Source: Kluyvera intermedia (GTDB lineage: Bacteria > Pseudomonadota > Gammaproteobacteria > Enterobacterales > Enterobacteriaceae). From it: a stretch of DNA of 46,839 bases. The stretch covers positions 1 through 46,839 of the forward strand of contig NZ_JAKCNS010000100.1 in assembly GCF_021440345.1 (NCBI RefSeq), in the 5' to 3' direction. The notes under the pieces were generated by a model. That model worked only from the letters and a program-made list of their open reading frames with translations, ran no database searches and had not been told where the DNA came from. The position numbers and the translations under genes are program-made. Positions 25,078 to 34,296 of this stretch are shown here, piece after piece; positions within the stretch are counted from its first letter, which is position 1; every line of letters begins with the position of its first letter.

Positions 25078-25818
25078 TTACAGGAGCGCCAGCAAGAAAA
25101 TCACTTCACCTAATTCGATGCCGGCACCGAGTGTATCGCCCGTTTGTCCGCCCAGCGTACGCTTAAGCAGTTGGCCAATAATGAAGACGCCGACAAACGC
25201 CACCAGCAGCGCGCGCAGGCCGTGCATACCGAGCAGAGCCGTCACCAGCGCACCGCCAATCACCAACGTTAGCCAGGTCTGGCGAAAGCTGACTTTGCCG
25301 ATAAACAGATTGCCGAGTCCCTCTTCGCGGGCATAACGATGGCGGTACATCAGCAGTACCGAGGCCGACCGCCCGGCGATACAGGTCGCGGCAATCGCCG
25401 CCAGCATTGGCGTATCGCGCAGTGCCAGCTCGCTCATCGCCAGCACTTTAGCCAGCAGGACAAAAATCAGCGCCAGCCCGCCGTGGGTGCCAAGGCGACT
25501 GTCGCGCATAATTTCCAGCATTTTCTCGCGACGACGCGCCGAGAAAATCCCGTCACAGGTGTCCGCCAGACCATCGAGATGGAAGCCACCGGTCAGCAGC
25601 GCCAGTGCCAGTACGGCGAAGAACGCGGCCAGCGGAATACCGCACCAGGCCTGTACGACCATAAAGACCAGGCCGCTTAGCGCACCGAGCAGCAGCCCAA
25701 CGACGGGAAACGTGATAACACCGCTGACGTAGCGGTCAAGATCCAGCCCCTGCGACCAGCGCTGCGGCACCGGCAGACGGCTCATAAATGAAAGCGTGGC
25801 AAAGAACAGTCGACTCAT
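25078..25818 (-). CDS. cobS: Cobalamin-5'-phosphate synthase CobS
   Basis: This 246-residue integral membrane protein joins adenosylcobinamide-GDP with alpha-ribazole (phosphate) at the inner membrane. It has the CobS family motif [16 protein letters not shown] near residue 57, with the acidic residues thought to bind metal, and about six hydrophobic segments. Its ATG overlaps the cobU stop by four bases (ATGA), so the two are translationally coupled. E. coli CobS is 247 residues. Confidence 0.96.
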   Translation of the reverse strand: MSRLFFATLSFMSRLPVPQRWSQGLDLDRYVSGVITFPVVGLLLGALSGLVFMVVQAWCGIPLAAFFAVLALALLTGGFHLDGLADTCDGIFSARRREKMLEIMRDSRLGTHGGLALIFVLLAKVLAMSELALRDTPMLAAIAATCIAGRSASVLLMYRHRYAREEGLGNLFIGKVSFRQTWLTLVIGGALVTALLGMHGLRALLVAFVGVFIIGQLLKRTLGGQTGDTLGAGIELGEVIFLLALL

Positions 25819-26357
25819 TTTATTTTGACTCCAATCCCTGATACCACCAGCCAGACGTCATCCGCCGCCTGCGCCAGTTTTTGATTCACTCGACCGGCAA
25901 TATCACGAAAATGCCGGGCCAGACGATTCTCGGGCACAATGCCCATCCCCACCTCATTAGTCACTAGCACGATAGGCGACGGGCAACGCTTGCAGGCCGC
26001 AATCAGCGCATCGATTTCGCTATTCACCTGGTTTTCCAGCGCGGTAAAATCCCAGCGTTCAATCTCCTCTTCATTGCCAGAGGCGAACAGGATATTGGTG
26101 ATAAGCGTGGTGATGCACTCCAGCAAAATCGCTTCCTGGGGATCGTTTTGCGGGGTGATAATATCGGCAAGGTTTTGCCAGCGTTCTTCGGTGTGCCAGT
26201 GTGTGGGACGGCTATCCCGATGGTGTTGGATGCGTTCGGCCATCTCGGCGTCAAAAATTTGCGAGGTGGCGATGTAACGAACCCGGAGAGAATGGCTGAT
26301 TAAGGATTCTGCGTGACGGCTTTTTCCGCTGCGCGCGCCGCCTGTCACCAGTATCAT
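25815..26357 (-). CDS. cobU: Adenosylcobinamide kinase / guanylyltransferase CobU
   Basis: This 180-residue bifunctional enzyme phosphorylates adenosylcobinamide and then transfers GMP to it. The P-loop [12 protein letters not shown] is at residues 6-17, and [21 protein letters not shown] near residue 135 is the family signature. It is the first gene of cobUST. The 113 bp upstream are too short for, and show no sign of, a cobalamin riboswitch. Confidence 0.96.
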   Translation of the reverse strand: MILVTGGARSGKSRHAESLISHSLRVRYIATSQIFDAEMAERIQHHRDSRPTHWHTEERWQNLADIITPQNDPQEAILLECITTLITNILFASGNEEEIERWDFTALENQVNSEIDALIAACKRCPSPIVLVTNEVGMGIVPENRLARHFRDIAGRVNQKLAQAADDVWLVVSGIGVKIK

Positions 26358-26430
26358 AATTGCGTTTCCTGATGTTGCTGCATGGTTCGCAATGTCGCTT
26401 GATTGTGGGTAGTTTTGACTAGCGTTCTGG

Positions 26431-26462
26431 AAGGTCGGGTGGCGACCACGTCACCACCCGCT
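26431..26462. other. Hairpin between yeeX and cobU
   Basis: GGGTGGCGAC and GTCACCACCC form a ten-base stem with one G-U/mismatch, right after the yeeX stop. There is no T-run, so it may be a weak terminator or an mRNA 3' stabiliser. Confidence 0.45.
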
Positions 26463-26470
26463 CATGACGG

Positions 26471-26791
26471 TTACTCGCCTTTCTGCTCGCCCATCGCTTT
26501 CAGTTTTTTGGAGATGTCGCGACGTTCTTTCGACAGCTCGGCATTTTTGATGATGTAGTCATCAACGCGATCTTCGTAGTCGCCCTTCATGCTAGCGATG
26601 ATGCCCTGAATCGCTTCTACGCTCATGCCAGGTTTGATGTAGTCGCTGAGGTTGTCCAGCAGCAGAACACGTTTCTGGTTGTCACGGATCTTTTTCTCAA
26701 CGTCCTGAATTTCACGTTGCAGTTTGTTCTTACGACGGAACAAACGTACGAATTCTAGTACGTCCTGAAACGACGGTTTCGTGGTTTCCAT
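26471..26791 (-). CDS. tmaR: PTS enzyme I polar-localisation protein TmaR (YeeX, DUF496)
   Basis: This 106-residue, strongly charged, mostly coiled-coil protein is almost identical to E. coli YeeX/TmaR through residue 100; the last few residues differ and it is three residues shorter. TmaR clusters PTS enzyme I at the cell pole and modulates its activity. The ATG at 26791 is preceded by GGGGTATAAAA-type sequence with a GGGG element. It is a single gene between cobU and yeeA, all on the minus strand. The 201 bp upstream to the yeeA stop hold no recognisable gene and presumably its promoter. Confidence 0.95.
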   Translation of the reverse strand: METTKPSFQDVLEFVRLFRRKNKLQREIQDVEKKIRDNQKRVLLLDNLSDYIKPGMSVEAIQGIIASMKGDYEDRVDDYIIKNAELSKERRDISKKLKAMGEQKGE

Positions 26792-26992
26792 TTTTATACC
26801 CCTGATAGTTGATACTCGGATTCGTTAAAACAACGGCTACACGCTAAGGTACACATTACTGATCTACCCTTCAACCTGTATGAATTGGCGTAGCTGCGTT
26901 GTAGCAAACAATCATTTTTGCTTTAGCCTCATCATAACCCTAAATTTAGCTGAATCGAAACAACCCGTCATAAAAGTGCGTGTATCTGCTTT

Positions 26993-28057
26993 TTATTTGC
27001 GCAAAGCACGGCACATCAGGCTCGACAGTAATTCCAGCTGGCGCGCCAGCTCCATGCTTAACCAAACGTAGCCGTGGATAGGCGTTTCGGACAGATTCTC
27101 GCCTTTATACTCATTCACCAGTTGGCGGAGCTCTGCCGCGATATCATTGAGCTTTTCGCTGTTGGCTTTAATCGGCTGCGGATTCCCCTCGTATAGCGCG
27201 TGGGCGATAGCCAGCAGCGTTTGCTGCGTCATCATCTGGGTTTCGCGCAGCGTATGCGCGTTCAGCATCAGCAGGTGACTTGGACGAGTGGCCCAGTGGG
27301 CGTTGATCTGCAGTTCCAGCATACATACAAGGTTACGGCTCACCGTTTGAATTGCTTCGAAAATACCTTTGTGGATATGCGTTTCTTTACTGGCCGGTGT
27401 AATCAGGCCGCGCATTTTCACCACGTCGTTCAACACCTTTTGCAGATGTTTTTCCAGACGCGGACGTTCGATAAGGTTAGGTGAAAGACCGGCCTGGTAG
27501 ATGCGGTTAAATTGGGTAACGAAGCTTGCCATCTGAATGCGCCAGTGGATAAACGCACGCTGCGGCCAAATGCCGGTAAACAGCATCGCCAACAGGCAGC
27601 CGAAGATCACGTCGCCGCTTCGCCACAGCGCGGTGGTCATATCCCCCGGCGGTGCGCCAACCACCACGCCCAGCGTGATACCAATAAGCAGTGCCTGATA
27701 CGGTTTTTTACCCAGCGCCAGCCAGCCGCAGAGGAACATCGCCCCAGCGCACCAGATGAGCATCAGCGGCAGCGAGATAAGCTCCAGCTTCAGCGCCACC
27801 AACCCCAGCGCCGAGCCGAGGACGGTACCGCCAATACGCTGAAAGGCACGCGGCACCACGTTGCCCCAAAAAGAGATCGGCCCCATCACCACTACCAGCG
27901 TGATAAGTGGCCAGGAGCCTTCTGGAATATGCAGCAAGCGGACAATCAGAAAAGTCAGGACGAAGGCCAGCGCAATTCGCGCGCCGTGAACGGTACGGTA
28001 ATTGCGATATAAGCGAATTTCAAAAGGGCTGAGTGACTTATCCGGGCGCACACTCAT
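26993..28057 (-). CDS. yeeA: Inner-membrane protein YeeA (FUSC/aromatic-acid exporter-like)
   Basis: This 354-residue protein (E. coli 352) has about six to seven membrane helices in the first 170 residues, including GSWPLITLVVVMGPISFWGN and GAPPGDMTTALWRSGDVIFG. A soluble helical C-terminal half follows. It belongs to the FUSC family, related to aromatic-acid exporters such as AaeB, but its substrate is unproven. It is the first gene after the long inverted repeat that separates it from dacD. Confidence 0.92.
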   Translation of the reverse strand: MSVRPDKSLSPFEIRLYRNYRTVHGARIALAFVLTFLIVRLLHIPEGSWPLITLVVVMGPISFWGNVVPRAFQRIGGTVLGSALGLVALKLELISLPLMLIWCAGAMFLCGWLALGKKPYQALLIGITLGVVVGAPPGDMTTALWRSGDVIFGCLLAMLFTGIWPQRAFIHWRIQMASFVTQFNRIYQAGLSPNLIERPRLEKHLQKVLNDVVKMRGLITPASKETHIHKGIFEAIQTVSRNLVCMLELQINAHWATRPSHLLMLNAHTLRETQMMTQQTLLAIAHALYEGNPQPIKANSEKLNDIAAELRQLVNEYKGENLSETPIHGYVWLSMELARQLELLSSLMCRALRK

Positions 28058-28123
28058 TCTCCGACAAAACGAAAGCGTGAATTGTACCTGCTCACACAGG
28101 CGACCACCACCGCAATAAAACGT

Positions 28124-28259
28124 CCCCTTGAGGGTAACACCGTGAGTTTAAGATTGAGATACCCGGGGCGACCGCCGGGTTTGGCGTCCCTCCGGGAACC
28201 AAATCCCGGCGTTTCCCCTAATCACCTTGCTTAAGTGAACGGTGTTACCCTTGATGGGG
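28124..28259. repeat. 136-bp nested inverted repeat between dacD and yeeA
   Basis: The outer arms are 28124-28152 and 28230-28259; both contain GGGTAACACCGT (or its complement) and TTAAG, with about 24 of 29 positions pairing. An inner pair (GCCGGGTTTGG near 28173-28184 against CCAAATCCCGGC near 28199-28210) adds a second stem. The whole could fold into one long hairpin in RNA or DNA. It does not match REP or ERIC as I know them, and has no T-run. A small non-autonomous element is possible. Confidence 0.6.
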
Positions 28260-28268
28260 TCTTAATAA

Positions 28269-29435
28269 TTATGCTTTATGATGCAAATAATCACTCAGTC
28301 GGGAGAACATCCCACCCTTGCCGACGCTCTCCAGCGTCACCAGCGGCCACTGGGCAACCACTTTGTTGCCATCAATCAGCTGAATCTCGCCAACCCGCTG
28401 ATGGGCGGCAATCGGTGCATCCAGCTCTTTTTTATCCAGCACATATTTAGCTTTGATGTTCGGTACTTCCGCTTTCGGCAGCGCCAACCAGAAATCCTGA
28501 TCGGGCCCGAGGGCAATTTCCTCTTTATCGCCGTACCAGATACGCTCGGTGCCGACTTTTTTGCCACTTTGCAGGATCTGCACGGTATCGAAGTTTTGTT
28601 GACCCCAATGCAGCAGTTTACGCGCCTGGTCTTCGCGGCCTTTCGCGCTATCCGCGCCCATGACCACCGCAATCAGACGACGCTGGCCATCTACAGCCGA
28701 GGCTATCAGGTTAAAACCGGCACCGGAGGTATGGCCGGTTTTCAGACCATCGATATTCATGCTTTTATCCCACAGCAGGCCGTTTCGGTTCTGCTGGGTA
28801 ATCCCGTTCCACGTCAGGCTCTTTTCGCTGTACATGTGGTAGAACTCAGGCTCACCGTGGATGATAGCGCGTGAAAGCACCGCCAGGTCATACGCGGAGC
28901 TGTGCTGGCCCGGCGCATCCAGACCGTGAACCGTTTCAAAATGGGTATCGCGCAGATTCAGCGTTTCAACATAGTGGTTCATCATTTTGACGAACTGCGG
29001 CTGCCCGCCCGCGACATAATCCGCCAGCGCCACGCAGGCATCGTTACCAGAGTCGACAATCAGCCCGCGGCTGAGGTCTCGTACCGTCAGGCGGTCGCCG
29101 GCTTTCAGGAACATCAGCGATGAGCCGTCAAATACCGGGTTGCCAGCAGCCCAGGCGTCGCGTCCCACCGTGACCATATCGTCTGGCGTGATGTGATGGC
29201 TATCAATGGCGCGGTCAACGACGTAGCCGGTCATGAGCTTGGTCAGGCTGGCCGGGTTGCGCTGTTGGTGTTCGTTACCTGCGGTTAAAATCTGCCCGGT
29301 GGTGTAATCCATTAATACCCAGGCACCGGCCTGAATGGCTGGCGGGGTGACGGAAGGGATCGCGGATTCATCAGCAAATGCACACGAAACGCTCGAAGCG
29401 AGCAAAGAGACAGCAATAAGAAAACGGGCTTTCAA
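28269..29435 (-). CDS. dacD: D-alanyl-D-alanine carboxypeptidase DacD (PBP6b)
   Basis: This 388-residue protein removes the terminal D-Ala from peptidoglycan pentapeptides in the periplasm. After a signal peptide (LIAVSLLASSVSCAFA) it shows the penicillin-binding motifs SLTK (S63-K66), SGND and KTGHTSGAG, then the PBP5-type C-terminal domain and an amphipathic anchor (SRLSDYLHHKA). The start is TTG at 29435, behind GAGGA with seven-base spacing; this gives the E. coli length and N-terminus (KARFLIA against KRRLIIA). Longer frames to 29456 (GTG) and 29528 are less likely. It is divergent from sbcB. Confidence 0.95.
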   Translation of the reverse strand: MKARFLIAVSLLASSVSCAFADESAIPSVTPPAIQAGAWVLMDYTTGQILTAGNEHQQRNPASLTKLMTGYVVDRAIDSHHITPDDMVTVGRDAWAAGNPVFDGSSLMFLKAGDRLTVRDLSRGLIVDSGNDACVALADYVAGGQPQFVKMMNHYVETLNLRDTHFETVHGLDAPGQHSSAYDLAVLSRAIIHGEPEFYHMYSEKSLTWNGITQQNRNGLLWDKSMNIDGLKTGHTSGAGFNLIASAVDGQRRLIAVVMGADSAKGREDQARKLLHWGQQNFDTVQILQSGKKVGTERIWYGDKEEIALGPDQDFWLALPKAEVPNIKAKYVLDKKELDAPIAAHQRVGEIQLIDGNKVVAQWPLVTLESVGKGGMFSRLSDYLHHKA

Positions 29436-29649
29436 CGGTAAATCCTCAACATTCACAAATTCGTCGTCCTTTTTACGGAAGTTCGTGCTTTCTGGCAGGC
29501 TTAAATTGCAAGAAAATATGACATGCATCTAATTGCACACGAAAAAACACTCTGCGCCATCGCTTCCAGATCCCATTACCGCCCTTCTGATGCTCGGCGA
29601 AATCGTTTACCATGGACATTAAACGCCATACACGGACACAGCTAACGCC

Positions 29650-31074
29650 ATGCAAGAGACTTCCAGCGCGCCGGGATTTTTGTTTCACGACTATGAAACC
29701 TTCGGAACCAGCCCTTCCCTCGACAGACCCGCGCAGTTCGCCGCTATTCGAACCGATAACGACTTCAATATCATCGGCGAGCCAGAGGTCTTTTACTGCA
29801 AACCGGCGGATGACTATTTGCCCCAGCCGGAAGCGGTGTTAATAACCGGCATCACGCCGCAGGAGGCTCGCGCCAAAGGCGAAAACGAAGCCGCCTTCGC
29901 CAAACGCATCCACGATATTTTCACCGTGCCGGAAACCTGCGTGGTGGGCTATAACAACGTCCGCTTCGATGATGAAGTGACGCGCAACATCTTCTATCGT
30001 AACTTTTACGACCCGTATGCCTGGAGCTGGCAAAACCGCAATTCACGCTGGGATCTGCTGGACGTGATGCGCGCCTGCTATGCCCTGCGCCCAGAGGGAA
30101 TTAACTGGCCGGAGAATGAAGACGGCCTGCCGAGCTTCCGTCTGGAGCACTTAACCCGTGCCAACGGTATTGAGCACAGCAATGCCCACGATGCGATGGC
30201 CGACGTCTACGCCACCATCGCGATGGTGAAACTGGTCAAAGCCCAGCAGCCAAAGCTGTTCGATTATCTCTATGCCTATCGCGGCAAGAATAAATTGATG
30301 ACGCTGATTGATGTGCCGCAGATGAAACCCCTGGTACACGTTTCCGGCATGTTTGGCGCCTGGCGCGGCAACACCAGTTGGGTCGCGCCGCTGGCCTGGC
30401 ATCCGGATAATCGCAACGCGGTTATCATGGTCGACCTGGCCGGTGATGTCGCCCCGCTGCTTGAGCTGGATGCCGACACGCTGCGCGAGCGGTTGTATAC
30501 CCCGAAAGCCGAGCTTGGCGATAATTCGCCGGTACCCATTAAGCTGGTGCATCTCAATAAGTGCCCGGTGCTGGCGCAGGGGAATACGCTGCGTCCGGAG
30601 GATGCCGATCGTCTGGGCATCAACCGCCAACTGTGTCTGGACAATTTAAAACGGCTGCGTGAAAACCCGCAGATACGCGAGAAAGTGGTCACTATCTTCG
30701 CCGAAGCAGAGCCATTTGTGCCATCTGAAAATGTAGATTCCCAGCTCTATAACGGCTTCTTTAGCGATGCTGACCGTGCGGCGATGAAGATTGTGCTGGA
30801 GACCGAACCACGCAACCTGCCCGCGCTGGACATCACCTTTGCCGATAGCCGTATTGAGAAGCTGCTGTTTAACTATCGGGCGCGCAATTTCCCGGGGACG
30901 CTCGATGAAAATGAGCAACAACGTTGGCTGGAACATCGTCGGCAGATCTTTACGCCTGAGTTCTTGCAAGCCTTCGCCCTGGAACTAGAGATGCTTTACG
31001 GTCAGTACGAAGGGAATAACGAGAAGCTGTCGCTACTGAAAGCGCTGTATCAGTACGCGCAGGAGATTGTTTAA
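29650..31074 (+). CDS. sbcB: Exodeoxyribonuclease I
   Basis: This 474-residue enzyme (E. coli 475) degrades single-stranded DNA 3' to 5' and trims recombination intermediates. The DEDDh exonuclease motif I FHDYETFG holds D14 and E16; further motifs are NNVRFDDEV and HSNAHDAMADVYATI, followed by the SH3-like and C-terminal domains that hold SSB and DNA. It stands alone, divergent from dacD across a 214-bp gap with no other gene, and convergent with yeeD. Confidence 0.97.
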   Translation: MQETSSAPGFLFHDYETFGTSPSLDRPAQFAAIRTDNDFNIIGEPEVFYCKPADDYLPQPEAVLITGITPQEARAKGENEAAFAKRIHDIFTVPETCVVGYNNVRFDDEVTRNIFYRNFYDPYAWSWQNRNSRWDLLDVMRACYALRPEGINWPENEDGLPSFRLEHLTRANGIEHSNAHDAMADVYATIAMVKLVKAQQPKLFDYLYAYRGKNKLMTLIDVPQMKPLVHVSGMFGAWRGNTSWVAPLAWHPDNRNAVIMVDLAGDVAPLLELDADTLRERLYTPKAELGDNSPVPIKLVHLNKCPVLAQGNTLRPEDADRLGINRQLCLDNLKRLRENPQIREKVVTIFAEAEPFVPSENVDSQLYNGFFSDADRAAMKIVLETEPRNLPALDITFADSRIEKLLFNYRARNFPGTLDENEQQRWLEHRRQIFTPEFLQAFALELEMLYGQYEGNNEKLSLLKALYQYAQEIV

Positions 31075-31081
31075 AACAGCA

Positions 31082-31107
31082 AAGCCTCGCACCGGCGTGC
31101 GAGGCTT
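31082..31107. terminator. Bidirectional terminator between sbcB and yeeD
   Basis: AAGCCTCGCAC and GTGCGAGGCTT form an eleven-base stem around a four-base loop between the convergent genes. The T-tract is short. Confidence 0.78.
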
Positions 31108-31114
31108 ATTACCG

Positions 31115-31339
31115 CTATTTCTGCACGGTTATGGTCCAGGCCGCATCGCCGGACTGCTGGTAGTCCGTCACGGTGAAGCCCTCTTCCGCAGCCCATTGGG
31201 GAATGGCTTCAGTCGCCTGGGTACAGTCAAATTCGATAACTAACTGGTCGCCGCTGGCGAGTTCCGCCATTGCAGCCTTTGCTTCGATTAAAGGGAATGG
31301 GCAAACCTGCGTCACCACATCCAGTTTTTTTACCACCAT
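31115..31339 (-). CDS. tsuB: TusA-like thiosulfate-uptake partner TsuB (YeeD)
   Basis: This 74-residue protein of the TusA/SirA fold has the conserved cysteine in the CPFP motif (C13, VCPFPLIEAKAA). YeeD works with the membrane channel YeeE: the cysteine is thought to accept or act on thiosulfate that the channel delivers to the cytoplasm. It follows yeeE by ten bases with a good AGGAG before the ATG, so the pair is one operon. Confidence 0.94.
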   Translation of the reverse strand: MVVKKLDVVTQVCPFPLIEAKAAMAELASGDQLVIEFDCTQATEAIPQWAAEEGFTVTDYQQSGDAAWTITVQK

Positions 31340-31349
31340 TTTTAGCTCC

Positions 31350-32405
31350 TTAAGCCGTTGCGGATTTCAGTTTGGCTTTCCGCTGCGGGCGAACATACAA
31401 CATCCACGAAGCGCTCCACACGCCGAGGATCATAAATACCAGGCCAATCCAGCCCTGCCAGGTCATCATCGCCGTCATCACCAGACCGTTGCCGATAGAA
31501 CAGCCGCCCGCAATGCTGGCACCAAAGCCCATCAGTACGCCGCCGCCGGCGCTGCGCAGCGTGGTGCTGGCATCCGCCGCACGAATGCGAAATTCACGAC
31601 TGGCCTTCGCGGCAATGAACGAACCGATAAAGATACCCAGCACCAGGAACACGCCCCAGTTCAGGAATTTGCTGTCGCCGCCCACCAGGAACTGCAAGAT
31701 GTTGGCGGTTGGCGAAGTAATGCCGAGGCCAAACATACGGCCGGTGGCTTCGCTTAGCGGCCATGCCAGCAAAGCAATCAGGCCAATCAGCACCGCCGTA
31801 ACAAACGGGTGCCAACGTTTTTCAAACAGCAGGTGCGCTAGGCCGCTACGACGCGGCGGCAGAGTTGCCACCTTCAGCTTCGGTTTACTCAGCTCTTTGC
31901 GTACCAGCCAGACGGTGGCGAGTACGAGCAGGGCAATAATCGGCCAGACAGAAATATTCAACGTTTCGGCGATGCCGTTGTGCGCCGTACTGTGCTCGCC
32001 GAGGAATTTATTCAGACCGGCGGCATGCGGCGAGCGCATCACTGCGCTCATCACCATGTAAGTCACCAGCGCAATCCAGCTACCGATGAGACCTTCACCG
32101 GCACGATACCAGGTGCCGGTAGCGCAGCCGCCCGCGTAGACAATCCCGATACCAAAGACAAAACCGCCCACCACGGTGCCCAGCCATGGGAACACGCCCG
32201 CGTCATACTGCACCACACCAAGCTGAATCAGGGCGAAGACCCCGACGCTCTGAATACAGATAGCAATCAGCAGCGCGTAAAACATGCGGTTATTTTTGGT
32301 TATGTACATATCGCGAAAACCGCCCGTCAGGCAGAAACGGCCGCGCTGCATAACGAATCCCAGTAAAGCCCCGCAGACCACGCCGCTTATTATCATGTGC
32401 AACAT
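31350..32405 (-). CDS. tsuA: Thiosulfate transporter TsuA (YeeE)
   Basis: This 351-residue inner-membrane protein imports thiosulfate. It carries the YeeE/YedE family cysteines in GRFCLTGG near residue 20, AGGCATGTWYR near 90, and IAGGCSIGNGL in the C-terminal half, which line the pore in the known structure. The ATG at 32405 matches the E. coli N-terminus (MFSMILSG against MLHMIISG); a TTG three codons earlier and an ATG three codons later are also open, and no start has a strong ribosome binding site. It forms an operon with tsuB. Confidence 0.94.
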   Translation of the reverse strand: MLHMIISGVVCGALLGFVMQRGRFCLTGGFRDMYITKNNRMFYALLIAICIQSVGVFALIQLGVVQYDAGVFPWLGTVVGGFVFGIGIVYAGGCATGTWYRAGEGLIGSWIALVTYMVMSAVMRSPHAAGLNKFLGEHSTAHNGIAETLNISVWPIIALLVLATVWLVRKELSKPKLKVATLPPRRSGLAHLLFEKRWHPFVTAVLIGLIALLAWPLSEATGRMFGLGITSPTANILQFLVGGDSKFLNWGVFLVLGIFIGSFIAAKASREFRIRAADASTTLRSAGGGVLMGFGASIAGGCSIGNGLVMTAMMTWQGWIGLVFMILGVWSASWMLYVRPQRKAKLKSATA

Positions 32406-32538
32406 AAGAATCAATTAACCCAGAATTATTAGTCTTAAAATTATTCCTGAGCAGCCCTGCTGGCTCCAATAACCAAAAGCTCTATATTATTCCTGATAGT
32501 TATCAAAGATGGTTTTTTAAGCACCTGTGAATTTAAGG

Positions 32539-32570
32539 CAAAAAAAGCGGAGGCCTGAGCCTCCGCTTTT
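32539..32570 (-). terminator. Terminator of plaP
   Basis: AAAAGCGGAGGC and GCCTCCGCTTTT form a twelve-base stem around a four-base loop, with a T-run on the minus strand, about 20 bp after the plaP stop. Confidence 0.9.
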
Positions 32571-32589
32571 CAATCGCTATCGCAATACG

Positions 32590-33948
32590 TTACGCGATAT
32601 CTTCGTACTGTGGAACCGGGTTGCGGAAACGCTTAGTCACGCATGCCAGGTACACCAGACCAATGGTGCCCCAGATCAGACCCAGAACCATGGAGCTCTG
32701 CTCCAGGTTGACCCACAGTGCGCCTACGGTCAGCGCGCCACAGCTTGGCAGCACCAGGTAGTTGATGTGGTCTTTCAGCGTCTTGTTACGCTTCTCACGG
32801 ATCCAGAACTGCGAGATAACCGAGAGGTTAACGAAGGTGAACGCAACCAGCGCACCGAAGTTAATCAGCGCAGTCGCCGTCACCAGGTCGAATTTAATCG
32901 CCAGCAGTGCAATCGCACCTACCAACAGCACGTTGAACGCCGGGGTACGCCATTTCGGATGAATATAGCCGAAGAAGCTAGTTGGGAACACGCCATCACG
33001 ACCCATCACGTACATCAGACGAGAAACGCCCGCATGTGCCGCCATACCGGAAGCCAGTACCGTTACGCTGGAGAAGATCAGCACGCCCCACTGGAAGGTT
33101 TTACCCGCCACGTACAGCATGATTTCAGGCTGAGAAGCGTCTGGATCTTTAAAGCGGGTGATGTCCGGGAAGTACAGCTGCAGGAAGTAAGATGCACCAA
33201 TGAACACCATACCGCCGATCAGCGCCGTGAGGAAAATCGCACGCGGGATCACGCGTTCTGCGTCTTTGGTCTCTTCAGACAAAGAAGAGATACCGTCAAA
33301 GCCGAGGAACGAGAAGCACAGAATCGTCGCACCGGTAATCATCGGCACTACATGCGCGCCTTCAGACCAGAACGGACGAGTACTTGTCAGCGTACCAGCG
33401 CCTTCACCGTGCATAATGCCATAGATGATAAGGCCAACGATTACCGCCACAATACCCATCTGCAAAATTACAATCAGGGTATTGAAGTTCGCTACCGCCT
33501 TGATGCTGCGCAGGTTTGACACGGTCATAAAACCAACCAGTGCGACCACGAAGATCCACGACGGAACGGAAGGCATCAGCGCTTCAAAGTAAATTTTCGC
33601 CAGCAGAATGTTGATCATCGGCATGAACAGGTAGTCCAGCAGTGATGACCAGCCCACCATAAAGCCAACGACCGGGCTAATGGATTTCTGAGCGTAGGTG
33701 TATGCAGAGCCTGCAGACGGGAAACGGCGAACCAGTTTACCGTAGCTCAGCGCTGTAAAAAGAATAGCGATCAACGCAAAGGCATAAGCCGTTGCGACGT
33801 GACCGTCAGTGAGGCCTGATACGATACCGAACGTATCGAACAGCGTCATTGGCTGCATATAGGCTAAGCCCATCATAACAACCGGAATCAACGTAAGCGT
33901 TTTACGCAATTCCACGCGAGAGGTGTTTGGAGTAACGTTATTTGACAC
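32590..33948 (-). CDS. plaP: Putrescine importer PlaP (YeeF)
   Basis: This 452-residue protein has the length of E. coli PlaP, a low-affinity putrescine:proton symporter of the APC family needed for putrescine-stimulated surface motility. It has about twelve membrane helices, with the APC stretches [17 protein letters not shown] and [28 protein letters not shown]. The start is GTG at 33948, with GGAG eight bases upstream. E. coli yeeY, which lies next to plaP there, is absent here. Confidence 0.96.
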   Translation of the reverse strand: MSNNVTPNTSRVELRKTLTLIPVVMMGLAYMQPMTLFDTFGIVSGLTDGHVATAYAFALIAILFTALSYGKLVRRFPSAGSAYTYAQKSISPVVGFMVGWSSLLDYLFMPMINILLAKIYFEALMPSVPSWIFVVALVGFMTVSNLRSIKAVANFNTLIVILQMGIVAVIVGLIIYGIMHGEGAGTLTSTRPFWSEGAHVVPMITGATILCFSFLGFDGISSLSEETKDAERVIPRAIFLTALIGGMVFIGASYFLQLYFPDITRFKDPDASQPEIMLYVAGKTFQWGVLIFSSVTVLASGMAAHAGVSRLMYVMGRDGVFPTSFFGYIHPKWRTPAFNVLLVGAIALLAIKFDLVTATALINFGALVAFTFVNLSVISQFWIREKRNKTLKDHINYLVLPSCGALTVGALWVNLEQSSMVLGLIWGTIGLVYLACVTKRFRNPVPQYEDIA

Positions 33949-34296
33949 GGTCAGTCTCCATTACGGCGATGGCCGGCGCAAAAAAGAAAAATTGCCCCAT
34001 TTTTTTTCTGTTTCCTCAGCGACAACAACTGTCGTTTTTTAAGTAAATATCTATCCGGTACGAAGCCCGGCCTCTTTTATTGGATGGTTGTTTTGATGTA
34101 AAAAAAATAACCGACGTGGCAAGCACGTCGGTTAATCTCAATTTTTTACATTCGACATATTTTGCACCAAACTAAAGCAAAAACACAAGCGAATGCGAAC
34201 ACTATCGAAGCCATTGTTCATCTAACTGGCTGATAAACAGGCAATCGCTGAAACGTAAACGTCAACAATAGCACTATTTGCTAAAACAGAAGCCTG
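33949..34296. other. 348-bp gap between plaP and yeeZ
   Basis: It holds the yeeZ terminator and presumably the plaP promoter. Several homopolymer tracts (A and T runs near 33982, 34007 and 34100) are present. I find no ORF resembling yeeY or the yefM-yoeB pair that E. coli carries in this neighbourhood. Confidence 0.6.
34100..34134 (-). terminator. Terminator of yeeZ
   Basis: TAACCGACGTG and CACGTCGGTTA form a perfect eleven-base stem around a five-base loop; on the minus strand it is followed by a T-run of seven to eight. Confidence 0.9.

Noticed and set aside
26358..26470. Cobalamin riboswitch upstream of cobU
   Set aside because: The gap is only 113 bp, holds a simple hairpin, and shows no B12-box-like sequence.
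27512..28012. 166-codon open frame antisense to yeeA
   Set aside because: It has the same Gln/His/Arg-rich shadow composition over the yeeA membrane helices.
28124..28259. ERIC or REP/BIME element
   Set aside because: The arms do not carry the ERIC core or the REP GCC-rich palindrome as I know them, so I describe it only as an inverted repeat.
32527..33519. 330-codon open frame antisense to plaP
   Set aside because: It is rich in Gln, His and Arg, typical of the reverse complement of membrane-protein codons; plaP is certain on the minus strand.
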